DNA of 64,000 nt, taken from Streptomyces griseoincarnatus. GTDB lineage: Bacteria > Actinomycetota > Actinomycetes > Streptomycetales > Streptomycetaceae. Every line of letters begins with the position of its first letter. The stretch's first letter is position 1. This document shows positions 49,703 to 56,450 of the stretch, in pieces. A program made the position numbers and the translations under genes. The notes under the pieces are model-generated. The model saw only the letters and a program-made list of their open reading frames with translations. It ran no database searches and had not been told where the DNA came from. The DNA lies in contig BMTH01000002.1 of assembly GCA_014649575.1 (NCBI GenBank), positions 314,423 through 378,422 of the forward strand, written 5' to 3'.

Positions 49703-50707
49703 TTACGCGGCCCCTGCCGCTTCTCGCCGGAGGACGCGCTCCACCTCTGTCATCTGCCGCTCGGTCAACGGCCCCTTGGCGAGCGCGCCGGCGTTCTCCT
49801 CGGCCTGGGCGACGGAGCGGAAGCCGGGGATGGGCACGGTGCGCGGGCTGCGCGCCCACAGCCAGGCCAGGGCGCCCTGGGCAAGGGTGCGGCCGCCGCT
49901 GGTGAGGATGTCCCGCAGCGCGTCGACACGGGCCAGCCACTCGGGGTCGGCGCCGCCGCCGTCGCCGAAGCCCCGCAGCCAGGCGGGCGGACGGTTGCGG
50001 ATGTCCCCGGCCTCCAGCGACCGGCCGCCGCGGTGCTTGCCGGTCAGCAGTCCCATGGCGAGCGGGCTGCGGTTGACGGACGCGAGATCGTTCTTCTCGC
50101 AGAGCGACAGCAACTCGGGGGCGTCGTCGAGGACGTTGAGCGCGTGCTGCACGGCGGCGCAGTGCGGCCCCTCGGCGAAGACGGCGGCACGGGCGGGGTC
50201 GTCGGTGCTCCAGGCGTACGCCCGGATCAGCCCCTCCGCGACCAGCTCCTCGCACGCGTCGCGCAGCCTGGCCGCCCGGTCGGGGTCGGCGTCGGCGAGG
50301 TGCAGCTGGTAGAGGTCGACGTGATCGGTCCCGAGCCGGCGCAGGGAGGCGGTCAAGGCACGGCATAGGTGCTCCGGGGAGTCGTCGGTGCCGGTGAGGG
50401 TGCGGGTGTCGGGGTCGAAGAGGTTGCCCCACTTGGTGGCGACGACGACGTCGTCCCGCCGCGAGCCGAGCGCCCTGCCGAGGACTCGCTCGCTGTGGCC
50501 GGTGCCGTAGACGTCGGCGGTGTCGAAGAAGGTGACACCGAGGTCGAGGGCCCGCCGGACCGCCCGCACGGACTCCTCGTCGTCGACCTTCCCCCACCCG
50601 AGCGGCTGCCCGGCCCGGTCCTGCCACTCCCCGCCGATGGCCCAGCACCCGAACCCGAGCGCGCTGACCTGGATACCACTGCGTCCCAGTGTGCGTGTGA
50701 ACTCCAT
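49703..50707 (-). CDS. Aldo/keto reductase
   Basis: A 334-residue NADPH-dependent aldo/keto reductase (TIM barrel). The start region RTLGRSGIQVSALGFGCWAI, catalytic Asp-Tyr in VTFFDTADVYGTGHSERVLG, Lys in VVVATKWGNLF and His in DHVDLYQLHLADAD form the tetrad. NADPH binding is by IPGFRSVAQAEENAGAL near the C-terminus. Actinobacterial members act on diverse aldehydes and sugars. The ATG at 50707 has TACCGT seven bases upstream and no ribosome site, indicating leaderless translation. Upstream lies the structured non-coding region. Confidence 0.9.
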   Translation of the reverse strand: MEFTRTLGRSGIQVSALGFGCWAIGGEWQDRAGQPLGWGKVDDEESVRAVRRALDLGVTFFDTADVYGTGHSERVLGRALGSRRDDVVVATKWGNLFDPDTRTLTGTDDSPEHLCRALTASLRRLGTDHVDLYQLHLADADPDRAARLRDACEELVAEGLIRAYAWSTDDPARAAVFAEGPHCAAVQHALNVLDDAPELLSLCEKNDLASVNRSPLAMGLLTGKHRGGRSLEAGDIRNRPPAWLRGFGDGGGADPEWLARVDALRDILTSGGRTLAQGALAWLWARSPRTVPIPGFRSVAQAEENAGALAKGPLTERQMTEVERVLRREAAGAA

Positions 50708-50805
50708 GCGGGGGACGGTAGGAGTTGGAGTGCGCGCCAGGGCAAGGGGTTGCTGGACGACTGTGCGGCGCGGGCGGGCCCGACCTCGGTCGAGGGGCGC
50801 AGAAC

Positions 50806-50856
50806 GTGGCGGAGCCCGGGAGTCGTATCCAGCTCCCGGGCCCCTGGGGGTGCCAC
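50806..50856 (-). terminator. Structured hairpin following the permuted tRNA-like RNA
   Basis: GTGGC (50806-50810) pairs with GCCAC (50852-50856) around an inner 9-bp perfect stem, GCCCGGGAG with CTCCCGGGC (50814-50822, 50833-50841), loop of 10. On the minus strand it comes 11 bp after the tRNA-like domain and could terminate or cap that transcript. Confidence 0.5.
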
Positions 50857-50866
50857 CCAATTCGCA

Positions 50867-51002
50867 CGCCGGCGGCGCTTGAGGACGGATCAGTCGTCAG
50901 GCCGTCGTGTTCTTCCTTTGAACTACCGCGCCGAGAAGAGAGGCGCAGGCGAGAGTCGAACTCGCATCCGACGGCGTTCGTCCGTCCCCGTTCGGTCCGG
51001 CG
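50867..51002 (-). ncRNA. Circularly permuted tRNA-like RNA
   Basis: Read on the minus strand, the order is: anticodon-stem 3' strand CGTCG (50973-50969), GAT, T arm GCGAG-TTCGACT-CTCGC (50965-50949), acceptor 3' strand CTGCGCC (50948-50942), U73, linker CTCTTCTC, acceptor 5' strand GGCGCGG (50932-50926), TA, D arm GTTC-AAAGGAA-GAAC (50923-50909), A26, anticodon 5' strand CGACG (50907-50903). The acceptor strands pair over 7 bp (one G-U) and the anticodon strands over 5, extendable to 7. Outer helices GGGGACGG/CCGTCCTC and CGCCGG/CCGGCG lengthen that arm. U8, A14, G18, G19, A21, A26, G53, T54, T55, C56, A58 and C61 are all in place. Standard U33 is not. The D arm resembles tRNA-Gly. No continuous tRNA overlaps it, and it lies outside genes. 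Confidence 0.6.
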
Positions 51003-51146
51003 ATCGGCGGCGATGCTGAGACTGGAGCGAGAGTCTGAGATTGACCGCGGCCGCCTCTGCGACGACCGCTCTTCAGGCTGAACTTCAGTTTCAGCTTGCG
51101 CTCCTGGCGCGAACCGGTCCTCACCCGGCCCGCGCCCCGTAGCGCA

Positions 51147-51168
51147 CCCCCGCGCTCGCACGCGGGGG
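51147..51168 (-). terminator. Terminator of the conserved hypothetical at 51203
   Basis: CCCCCGCG pairs with CGCGGGGG around a 6-nt loop, 34 bp past the stop. It separates that gene from the tRNA-like RNA on the same strand. The stretch 51003-51146 contains no recognisable gene and should hold the promoter of the RNA if it is independently transcribed. Confidence 0.7.
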
Positions 51169-51202
51169 CGATCGTGGATGCCACCTGTGGCCGCGCCGCG
51201 CG

Positions 51203-51934
51203 TCAGCCGAACAGGTAGCCGAACACCGCGTCGCCGACCCGCTGGTCGGTGACCTCGGTGCCGTTGGCCTCCTCGCGGGCGAACTTCACGGCCTGCTGGA
51301 GCTTCTCGACCCGCTCCAGCAACTCGTTCACCCGCCGCGCCGGGAGGGCTCCGGAGAACTTCACGGTGGTCCAGTAACCGATCGGCACGTCCTCGTAGTA
51401 CACCTCGACCTGCGCCGGGTGCTTCTCCGTGGCCTCCGCCTTGACGTGGTTGCGCGGCACCTTCTTGGTGCGGATCGTGCGCACCGGGTCGGTCTTCCAC
51501 CAGTCCGTGGACGGGTCGGGGGACCAGGACTCCGCGGCGTCCAGCGTCGGCAGCTTCTTCACGAAGCCGTGCAGTTCGGCGAGCTGCTTCTCGAGGAAGA
51601 GCAGATAGCTGACGGGAACGTCGGCGACGAGTGCCCGCCCGTCGACCGTGACGTCCGCGCGGGCCAGGCAGTTGGCCCAGTCCTTCGTCGCGGTGACGTC
51701 GAACAGCCGCGTCAGCGAGGCGGACACCTCGCGCAGCACGTCCTCGGCCTGCACCTGCACCCGCGTGGACTCGGGCGGCAGCTGCTCGCCCTCCTCGTCC
51801 TTCGGCTGGTACGTGCGCGAGATACCGGCCAGCAGGGCCGGCTTCTGCACCTTGGCGTGCGCGGCGTTGATGTCCTGGAGCGACTTGCTCTTGACACCCT
51901 TCTCCACCGCGATGATCTGGTTCAGCTTGGTCAC
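51203..51934 (-). CDS. Conserved Streptomyces hypothetical protein (DUF7873-like)
   Basis: A 243-residue soluble protein highly typical of Streptomyces, beginning TKLNQIIAVEKGVKSKSLQD, then LLAGISRTYQPKDEEGEQLP and later VPVSYLLFLEKQLAELHGFV and a coiled-coil-like RVNELLERVEKLQQAVKFAR. It ends VGDAVFGYLFG. I believe the family is DUF7873 but am not sure; no activity is known. The GTG at 51934 has AAGGGGGAG upstream, while upstream starts lack one. Transcribed alone with its own terminator. Confidence 0.8.
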   Translation of the reverse strand: MTKLNQIIAVEKGVKSKSLQDINAAHAKVQKPALLAGISRTYQPKDEEGEQLPPESTRVQVQAEDVLREVSASLTRLFDVTATKDWANCLARADVTVDGRALVADVPVSYLLFLEKQLAELHGFVKKLPTLDAAESWSPDPSTDWWKTDPVRTIRTKKVPRNHVKAEATEKHPAQVEVYYEDVPIGYWTTVKFSGALPARRVNELLERVEKLQQAVKFAREEANGTEVTDQRVGDAVFGYLFG

Positions 51935-52103
51935 GGGCTCCCCCTTCGAACAGCGGGAACGTACCGCGGAACCCGGGGGCACGTCGCCGCATTTTCCTCG
52001 TACGACTGCCGGGCGGGTGACGTCGGACCTGAGGCCGCGGCGGACCCGGGGGCTCGGCGGGCGCGAACGTCGTCGTCAGGTACCTAGTTCGCAGGACGGC
52101 ACG

Positions 52104-52385
52104 TCAGGGCACCTGACGGTAGACGTCCCAGCGATTGCCGAGAGCCAGGACCCACACGATCAGCCGACCGTCCTCCACGGTGTAGACGACGCGGTAGTCA
52201 CCGACCCTGAGCCGCCACCGGGCGCTGTGGCCCTGCAGGGCCTTGATGTCGAACGCCGCTGTGTCGCCGGCGTCCATCGCCTTCTGCAACTCGGTGAGCC
52301 GATACAGGATCCGCAGGACGTCCGGGCGCGGGATCTTGAGCATGTCCCGCTGCGCGTGCGGCGTGAAGCGCGTGACGTATCCCAT
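52104..52385 (-). CDS. RelE/ParE-family toxin
   Basis: A 93-residue RelE-fold protein. It opens YVTRFTPHAQRDMLKIPRPD and ends with the characteristic WRLRVGDYRVVYTVEDGRLI and WVLALGNRWDVYR, which carry the basic and Tyr residues used by RelE toxins on mRNA in the ribosome. The gene lies 4 bp after the Phd-type antitoxin gene on the same strand, the standard order. Toxicity depends on conserved Arg/Lys that are present (RLRVGDYR). Confidence 0.9.
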   Translation of the reverse strand: MGYVTRFTPHAQRDMLKIPRPDVLRILYRLTELQKAMDAGDTAAFDIKALQGHSARWRLRVGDYRVVYTVEDGRLIVWVLALGNRWDVYRQVP

Positions 52386-52389
52386 GCGG

Positions 52390-52671
52390 TCAGTCCCGGT
52401 CGGTGCGGAGCATGGCGGCCATCTCCTCGAGCGATACCGACCCCTCCAGGCCCTCGGACTCGGCTTCGTCGGCGAGCCGGTTGAGCCAGGATTCCTCGGC
52501 GTCCTCGGCGATCCGGCGCAGCCGCTGGTACTCCTCGATGTCGATCACGACGGCCTCCTGCTTTCCGCGCCGGGTGATGATCGTCGGGGTCTCCTCCCGC
52601 CGGGCACGGTCGATGACGTCGGCGAGGTGGCCTCGGACCTCGGCCATGGATTCGATCACCGGTTCACTCAT
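52390..52671 (-). CDS. Phd/YefM-family antitoxin
   Basis: A 93-residue antitoxin. The Phd fold begins SMAEVRGHLADVIDRARREE and TPTIITRRGKQEAVVIDIEE, with the DNA-binding N-terminus. The acidic C-terminal helix (AESEGLEGSVSLEEMAAMLR) should wrap the toxin. The ATG at 52671 overlaps the stop of the ATPase gene by 8 bp; a longer start 8 codons upstream is possible. It precedes the RelE toxin by 4 bp. As in other pairs, it probably autorepresses, although here transcription may come from the upstream ATPase promoter. Confidence 0.88.
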   Translation of the reverse strand: MSEPVIESMAEVRGHLADVIDRARREETPTIITRRGKQEAVVIDIEEYQRLRRIAEDAEESWLNRLADEAESEGLEGSVSLEEMAAMLRTDRD

Positions 52672-53224
52672 GTCGCGAATGCAGCGGATGTACATCTGAT
52701 TGGGTCGCGGTCTCGTATTCCGCCCAGACCGTCTTACCCGGGCCGCCCGGCCGTGGGCGCCAGTCCCAGCGGGCGGCGAGCGCGGCGACCAGGAGGAGAC
52801 CCCGGCCGGTTTCGTCGACGGCGGGGACCTCCGGCCGGGAGACGCCCGGCCGCGGCGGGACCCGCTCGCCTCGGGAGTCGGTGACCTCGACGCGAACGGT
52901 GGCGGAACGGGGCCCGGTGGCCAGGAGCGCGAGACGGAGGTGGAAGTCCCGGCCCGGTACGTTGCCGTGCAGCACGGCGTTCGCCGTCAGCTCGGCGACG
53001 ATCAGCACGATCGCGTCGTGGTCGTCGGTGCCGTACGGAAGGCCCCAGGCGTCCAGGCGGACGGCGGTGAGGTGGCGGGCGAGACGGGCTCCGCGCGGGG
53101 TGGAGGTGAAGCGCATCGCGAAGGTGCGGGACACCGGAATGAGGCCCGGTGATGCGGTGCCCAAGTGAGCGGCGGGGGTGGCGAGTCGGCCGGGGCCGGT
53201 GGGACCGGCGGGGTTGTTCGTCAT
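52664..53224 (-). CDS. Anti-sigma-like ATP-binding protein (HATPase, RsbW/AbaA type)
   Basis: A 186-residue GHKL ATPase of the serine-kinase anti-sigma type. The N box is VAELTANAVLHGNV (about 85-98) and the G2-like VDETGRGLLLVAALA follows, with the conserved N-terminal RHLTAVRLDAWGLP. Similar ATPases are coded next to DUF5753/DUF397 pairs throughout Streptomyces and are thought to act with them. Here it diverges from such an HTH gene at 53372. Unusually its 3' end overlaps the Phd antitoxin start, giving a three-gene operon ATPase-antitoxin-toxin. The start at 53224 has GGACGG upstream. Confidence 0.88.
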   Translation of the reverse strand: MTNNPAGPTGPGRLATPAAHLGTASPGLIPVSRTFAMRFTSTPRGARLARHLTAVRLDAWGLPYGTDDHDAIVLIVAELTANAVLHGNVPGRDFHLRLALLATGPRSATVRVEVTDSRGERVPPRPGVSRPEVPAVDETGRGLLLVAALAARWDWRPRPGGPGKTVWAEYETATQSDVHPLHSRHE

Positions 53225-53371
53225 GCCGTCCACGGTCGCGCCGGTCGCCCAGCGTGACCAGGGGTGACGCACCGACGCGGGCCGCTGTACGCGACGTGCC
53301 GGTGAGCGTACGAGGCGTGTGGCGTGACGGCGTCCCCGGCGGGCGCGTTGAGCCCGAGAAGGCGGTGGTCG

Positions 53372-54292
53372 ATGACGAAGCGTACGGGCACGGACGCCCT
53401 GGCGTGCGGCGAGGACGGCGGAACGGTCGTGAGTGTCGGGGACGGATGGGAGAGCGACGACGGCGGGGGCGGCGCGCGCCGGCCCGAGGACGGGGCGGGG
53501 AAGGGCGTGGTTGCCGCGTTCGGGCAGACCCTGAAGACGCTGCGGCTGCGGGAAGGGCTGGACCGGGCGGAGTTCGGGAGCCGGATCGGGTACTCGGCGG
53601 CCACGGTCGCGTCGTTCGAACAGGGGCGGAGGATTCCGTCACCCCGGACCATCGAACGGGCGGACGAGGTGCTGGGTGCCGACGGGCTGCTGTGCGTATG
53701 GAAGGAGGAGGTGGAGCGGGCTCAGTATCCGGTGTTCTTCCAGGGGATGGCGACGCTGGAGAAGGAGGCCGTTGAGCTGCTCGCTTACGACACGCTAGTC
53801 GTCAAAGGGCTGCTCCAGACCGAGGAGTACATGCGGGCCGTGCTTGCCATGCGGCGCCCGCCTCTGGACCAGGAGACCACCGAACAGCGGGTGACGGCCC
53901 GGTTGGCCCGGCAGGACATCTTCGACCGGACCCCCTCACCATTGCTGAGCTTCATCATGGACGAGTCGGTACTACGGCGTCCGTACGGCGGGACGGACGT
54001 GCTCCGAGGACAACTGGAGTACCTGCTCCTAGCCGGCCAGCGACGTAACGTCGAGATCCAACTCATGCCGGTCGCGGCCGAGGACAACGCGGGAGTGAAC
54101 GGGCCGTTCACAGTCGTCACGCGTAAGGACGGCAAGAGGTTCGTGTACGCCGAAGCACAAGGAATCGGCTCCTTGCAGACCGACCCCGAACAAGCGACTC
54201 TCGCACATGCACGCTATGGGATCATCCGATCACAGGCTCTCTCGCCACGAGAGTCACTGGAGATCATCGAAGGGGTGCTGGGATCGCTATGA
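53372..54292 (+). CDS. Helix-turn-helix regulator with DUF5753 domain (WhiJ-like)
   Basis: A 306-residue paralogue of the protein at 2232. The HTH is at about 60-115 (FGQTLKTLRLREGLDRAEFG; SRIGYSAATVASFEQGRRIP). The DUF5753 domain follows with LLAYDTLVVKGLLQTEEYMR, LEYLLLAGQRRNVEIQLMPV and SLEIIEGVLGSL. The ATG at 53372 has GAGAAGGCGG; another 16 codons upstream lacks one. The stop overlaps the DUF397 start (ATGA). The divergent ATPase gene completes the usual three-protein module. Confidence 0.92.
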   Translation: MTKRTGTDALACGEDGGTVVSVGDGWESDDGGGGARRPEDGAGKGVVAAFGQTLKTLRLREGLDRAEFGSRIGYSAATVASFEQGRRIPSPRTIERADEVLGADGLLCVWKEEVERAQYPVFFQGMATLEKEAVELLAYDTLVVKGLLQTEEYMRAVLAMRRPPLDQETTEQRVTARLARQDIFDRTPSPLLSFIMDESVLRRPYGGTDVLRGQLEYLLLAGQRRNVEIQLMPVAAEDNAGVNGPFTVVTRKDGKRFVYAEAQGIGSLQTDPEQATLAHARYGIIRSQALSPRESLEIIEGVLGSL

Positions 54293-54504
54293 ACAACGCT
54301 GAATCCTCGACTGTCGCCTCCCGTCTCACCTGGTTCAAGAGCAGCTACAGCGGGACCGAGGGCGGCGATTGCGTAGAGGTGGCGGCCGCTGCGGCAGGTG
54401 TGCACATCCGCGACTCCAAGGCCGCCGCCGGGCCCGTCCTCACGGTCTCGCGTGACGCGTGGGCGGGGTTCGTCGGGCTGGCCTCCTCGGAGCGGTGCGT
54501 CTGA
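54289..54504 (+). CDS. DUF397 small protein, partner of the HTH regulator
   Basis: A 71-residue DUF397 protein: LTWFKSSYSGTEGGDCVEVA, then VHIRDSKAAAGPVLTV and AWAGFVGLA. Coupled by a 4-bp overlap to the HTH gene. It ends in front of a 16-bp terminator. Compared with the copy at 3110 it has the same length and spacing of Trp, Ser-Tyr, Cys and Asp-Ser-Lys motifs. Confidence 0.92.
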   Translation: MNNAESSTVASRLTWFKSSYSGTEGGDCVEVAAAAAGVHIRDSKAAAGPVLTVSRDAWAGFVGLASSERCV

Positions 54505-54516
54505 CACTCGTACGGT

Positions 54517-54559
54517 CATGAGAGCCCTGCCGGTCCTTTCGGACGGCAGGGCTCTCATG
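54517..54559 (+). terminator. Strong terminator of the second HTH/DUF397 operon
   Basis: CATGAGAGCCCTGCCG pairs perfectly with CGGCAGGGCTCTCATG (16 bp), continued by TCC/GGA inside, 12 bp after the DUF397 stop. Confidence 0.88.
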
Positions 54560-54695
54560 TACACGGGGAGCGCCGCAAGGGGCTGTTTTCGGCCTGTTCA
54601 TCGTTCAAGCGGATCCGGTCATCGGGCGGTCTGTCGTTGCTGACAGATGATCAATAACCTTGTGCAGTACACGAAATACGATCGCAGGGAGCCCC

Positions 54696-55922
54696 ATGTC
54701 CACCGCCCAGCAGGTGCCCGACATCCTCTCGCCCGAGTTCGCAGCCGACCCCTATCCGGCCTACCGCGTGATGCGGGAGACCGCGCCCCTCCTCTGGCAC
54801 GAGGCGACCAAGAGCTACGTCGTCTCGCGCTACGAGGACGTCGAGCGCGTCTTCAAGGACAAGGCCGGTGAGTTCACCACCGACAACTACGCCTGGCAGC
54901 TCGAGCCGGTGCACGGCAAGACGATCCTGCAGATGAGCGGCCGTGAGCACGCCGTGCGCCGCGCCCTGGTCGCGCCCGCCTTCCGCGGCAGCGACCTCGA
55001 GCAGAAGTTCCTGCCGGTCATCGAGCGCAACTCCCGTGAACTGATCGACGCCTTCCGCCACAAGGGCTCGGCCGACCTGGTCGACGACTTCGCGACCCGC
55101 TTCCCGGTCAACGTCATCGCCGACATGCTGGGCCTCGACAAGGCCGACCACCCCCGCTTCCACCGCTGGTACACCGCCGTCATCGCCTTCCTCGGCAACC
55201 TGGCGGGCGACCCCGAGGTGACGGCGGCCGGCGAGCGGACCCGTGTGGAGTTCGCCGAGTACATGCTGCCGATCATCCGCGAGCGCCGCGAGAACCCGGG
55301 CGACGACCTGCTGTCCGCGCTGTGCAGCGCCGAGGTCGACGGGGTGCGGATGAGCGACGAGGACGTCAAGGCGTTCTGCAGCCTGCTGCTGGCCGCCGGC
55401 GGCGAGACCACCGACAAGGCCATCGCCGGCATCTTCGCGAACCTGCTCGCCCACCCCGACCAGCTCGCCGCCGTCCGCGCCGACCGCTCGCTGATACCCC
55501 GCGCCTTCGCCGAGACCCTGCGCCACACCCCGCCGGTCCACATGATCATGCGGCAGTCCGCGACGGAGGTCACCCTCAGCGGCGGCACCGTGCCGGCCGG
55601 CGCCACCGTCACCTGTCTGATAGGCGCCGCCAACCGGGACGAGCGCCGTTACGCCGACCCGGACCGGTTCGACATCTTCCGCGAGGACCTGGCCACCACC
55701 AAGGCCTTCTCCGCCGCCGCCGACCACCTCGCCTTCGCGCTCGGCCGGCACTTCTGCGTCGGCGCGCTGCTGGCCAAGGCGGAGGTGGAGATCGGCATGA
55801 ACCAGCTCCTCGACGCCATGCCGGACGTCCGTCTCGCCGACGGCTTCCGCCCGGCCGAGCAGGGTGTGTTCACCCGCGGCGTGCAGAGCCTCCCGGTCCG
55901 GTTCACGCCGGTGACCGGCTGA
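54696..55922 (+). CDS. Cytochrome P450 (conservon-associated)
   Basis: A 408-residue soluble class I P450. I-helix LLAAGGETTDKAIAGIF supplies the O2-activating residues. The K-helix ExxR is intact in AETLRHTPPV. The haem loop is FALGRHFCVGALLAKAEVEI with the axial Cys at about 356. The ATG at 54696 has AGGGAG upstream. It converges on the conservon operon that ends with a second P450. In Streptomyces, conservons often carry two P450 genes, one of each type. Substrate unknown; redox partners are not encoded nearby. Confidence 0.92.
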   Translation: MSTAQQVPDILSPEFAADPYPAYRVMRETAPLLWHEATKSYVVSRYEDVERVFKDKAGEFTTDNYAWQLEPVHGKTILQMSGREHAVRRALVAPAFRGSDLEQKFLPVIERNSRELIDAFRHKGSADLVDDFATRFPVNVIADMLGLDKADHPRFHRWYTAVIAFLGNLAGDPEVTAAGERTRVEFAEYMLPIIRERRENPGDDLLSALCSAEVDGVRMSDEDVKAFCSLLLAAGGETTDKAIAGIFANLLAHPDQLAAVRADRSLIPRAFAETLRHTPPVHMIMRQSATEVTLSGGTVPAGATVTCLIGAANRDERRYADPDRFDIFREDLATTKAFSAAADHLAFALGRHFCVGALLAKAEVEIGMNQLLDAMPDVRLADGFRPAEQGVFTRGVQSLPVRFTPVTG

Positions 55923-56026
55923 CCGCCACTGGTCGCCGCACTCCCCTACCCACCGCCCGTCCCGGCCGGATCCGGTCCCGCGGGTCCCGTCCCGGCCGGA
56001 TCCCGTCGGCCGCGGCCGGATTCCAT

Positions 56027-56320
56027 CCCGACCGGGTCCGCCGCGGCGGGACCCAATCCCGACCGGGTCCGCCGCGGCGGGATCCAGTCCCGACCGGGTC
56101 CACCGCGGCCGGATCCAGTCCCGGCCGGGTCCGCCCGGTCGGCTCCGCCCCCACCGGGCCCGCCGCAGCCGGATTCCGTCCCGGCCGGATCCCGTCGGCC
56201 CGGCCCACCCAGTCGGCTCCGCCCCCACCGGGCCCGCCGCGGCCGGATCCCGTCCCGACCAGATCCCGTCGGCCCGGTCCACCCGGTCGGCTCCGCCCCG
56301 ACCGGGCCCGCCGCGGCCGG
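56027..56320. repeat. GC-rich minisatellite: 31-bp and 74-bp tandem repeats
   Basis: Three 31-bp units at 56027, 56058 and 56089 begin CCCGACCGGGTCC, the second nearly identical to the first. They are followed by 74-bp units starting GTCGGCTCCGCC at 56138, 56212 and (partial) 56286. Related motif fragments fill most of 55960-56400. It lies in the 528-bp gap between two convergent P450 genes. No gene is supported here, although the repeats keep all frames open. Confidence 0.8.
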
Positions 56321-56450
56321 ATTACACCCCGAGCGGGTCCCGCCGGGAACCGAGGCCGCTCCGGTCAGGTTCCGCCACGGTCGGGTCCCACCGCGCCCGG
56401 CCGTCCGCGGAGGGGGGCCGGTGCCCACCCGCGTCCCGGCCGGCGAGGCC

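Noticed and set aside
50867..51002. A conventional tRNA or tRNA pseudogene at the permuted locus
   Set aside because: No linear order of arms gives a cloverleaf on either strand; the T arm precedes the acceptor 5' strand and D arm. Two decayed tRNAs would not retain cross-pairing acceptor and anticodon stems.
50708..51146. Group I intron flanking the tRNA-like halves (permuted intron-exon circle)
   Set aside because: The exon order would suit it, but I cannot recognise convincing P3-P8 core elements in the flanks; kept only as an alternative.
50897..51184. A 95-codon minus-strand frame over the tRNA-like region
   Set aside because: Composition is not protein-like, no ribosome site, and it is explained by the structured RNA.
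55960..56400. Coding sequence in the minisatellite
   Set aside because: Frames are open only because repeat units lack stops; repetitive Arg/Gly/Pro translation, no start context.
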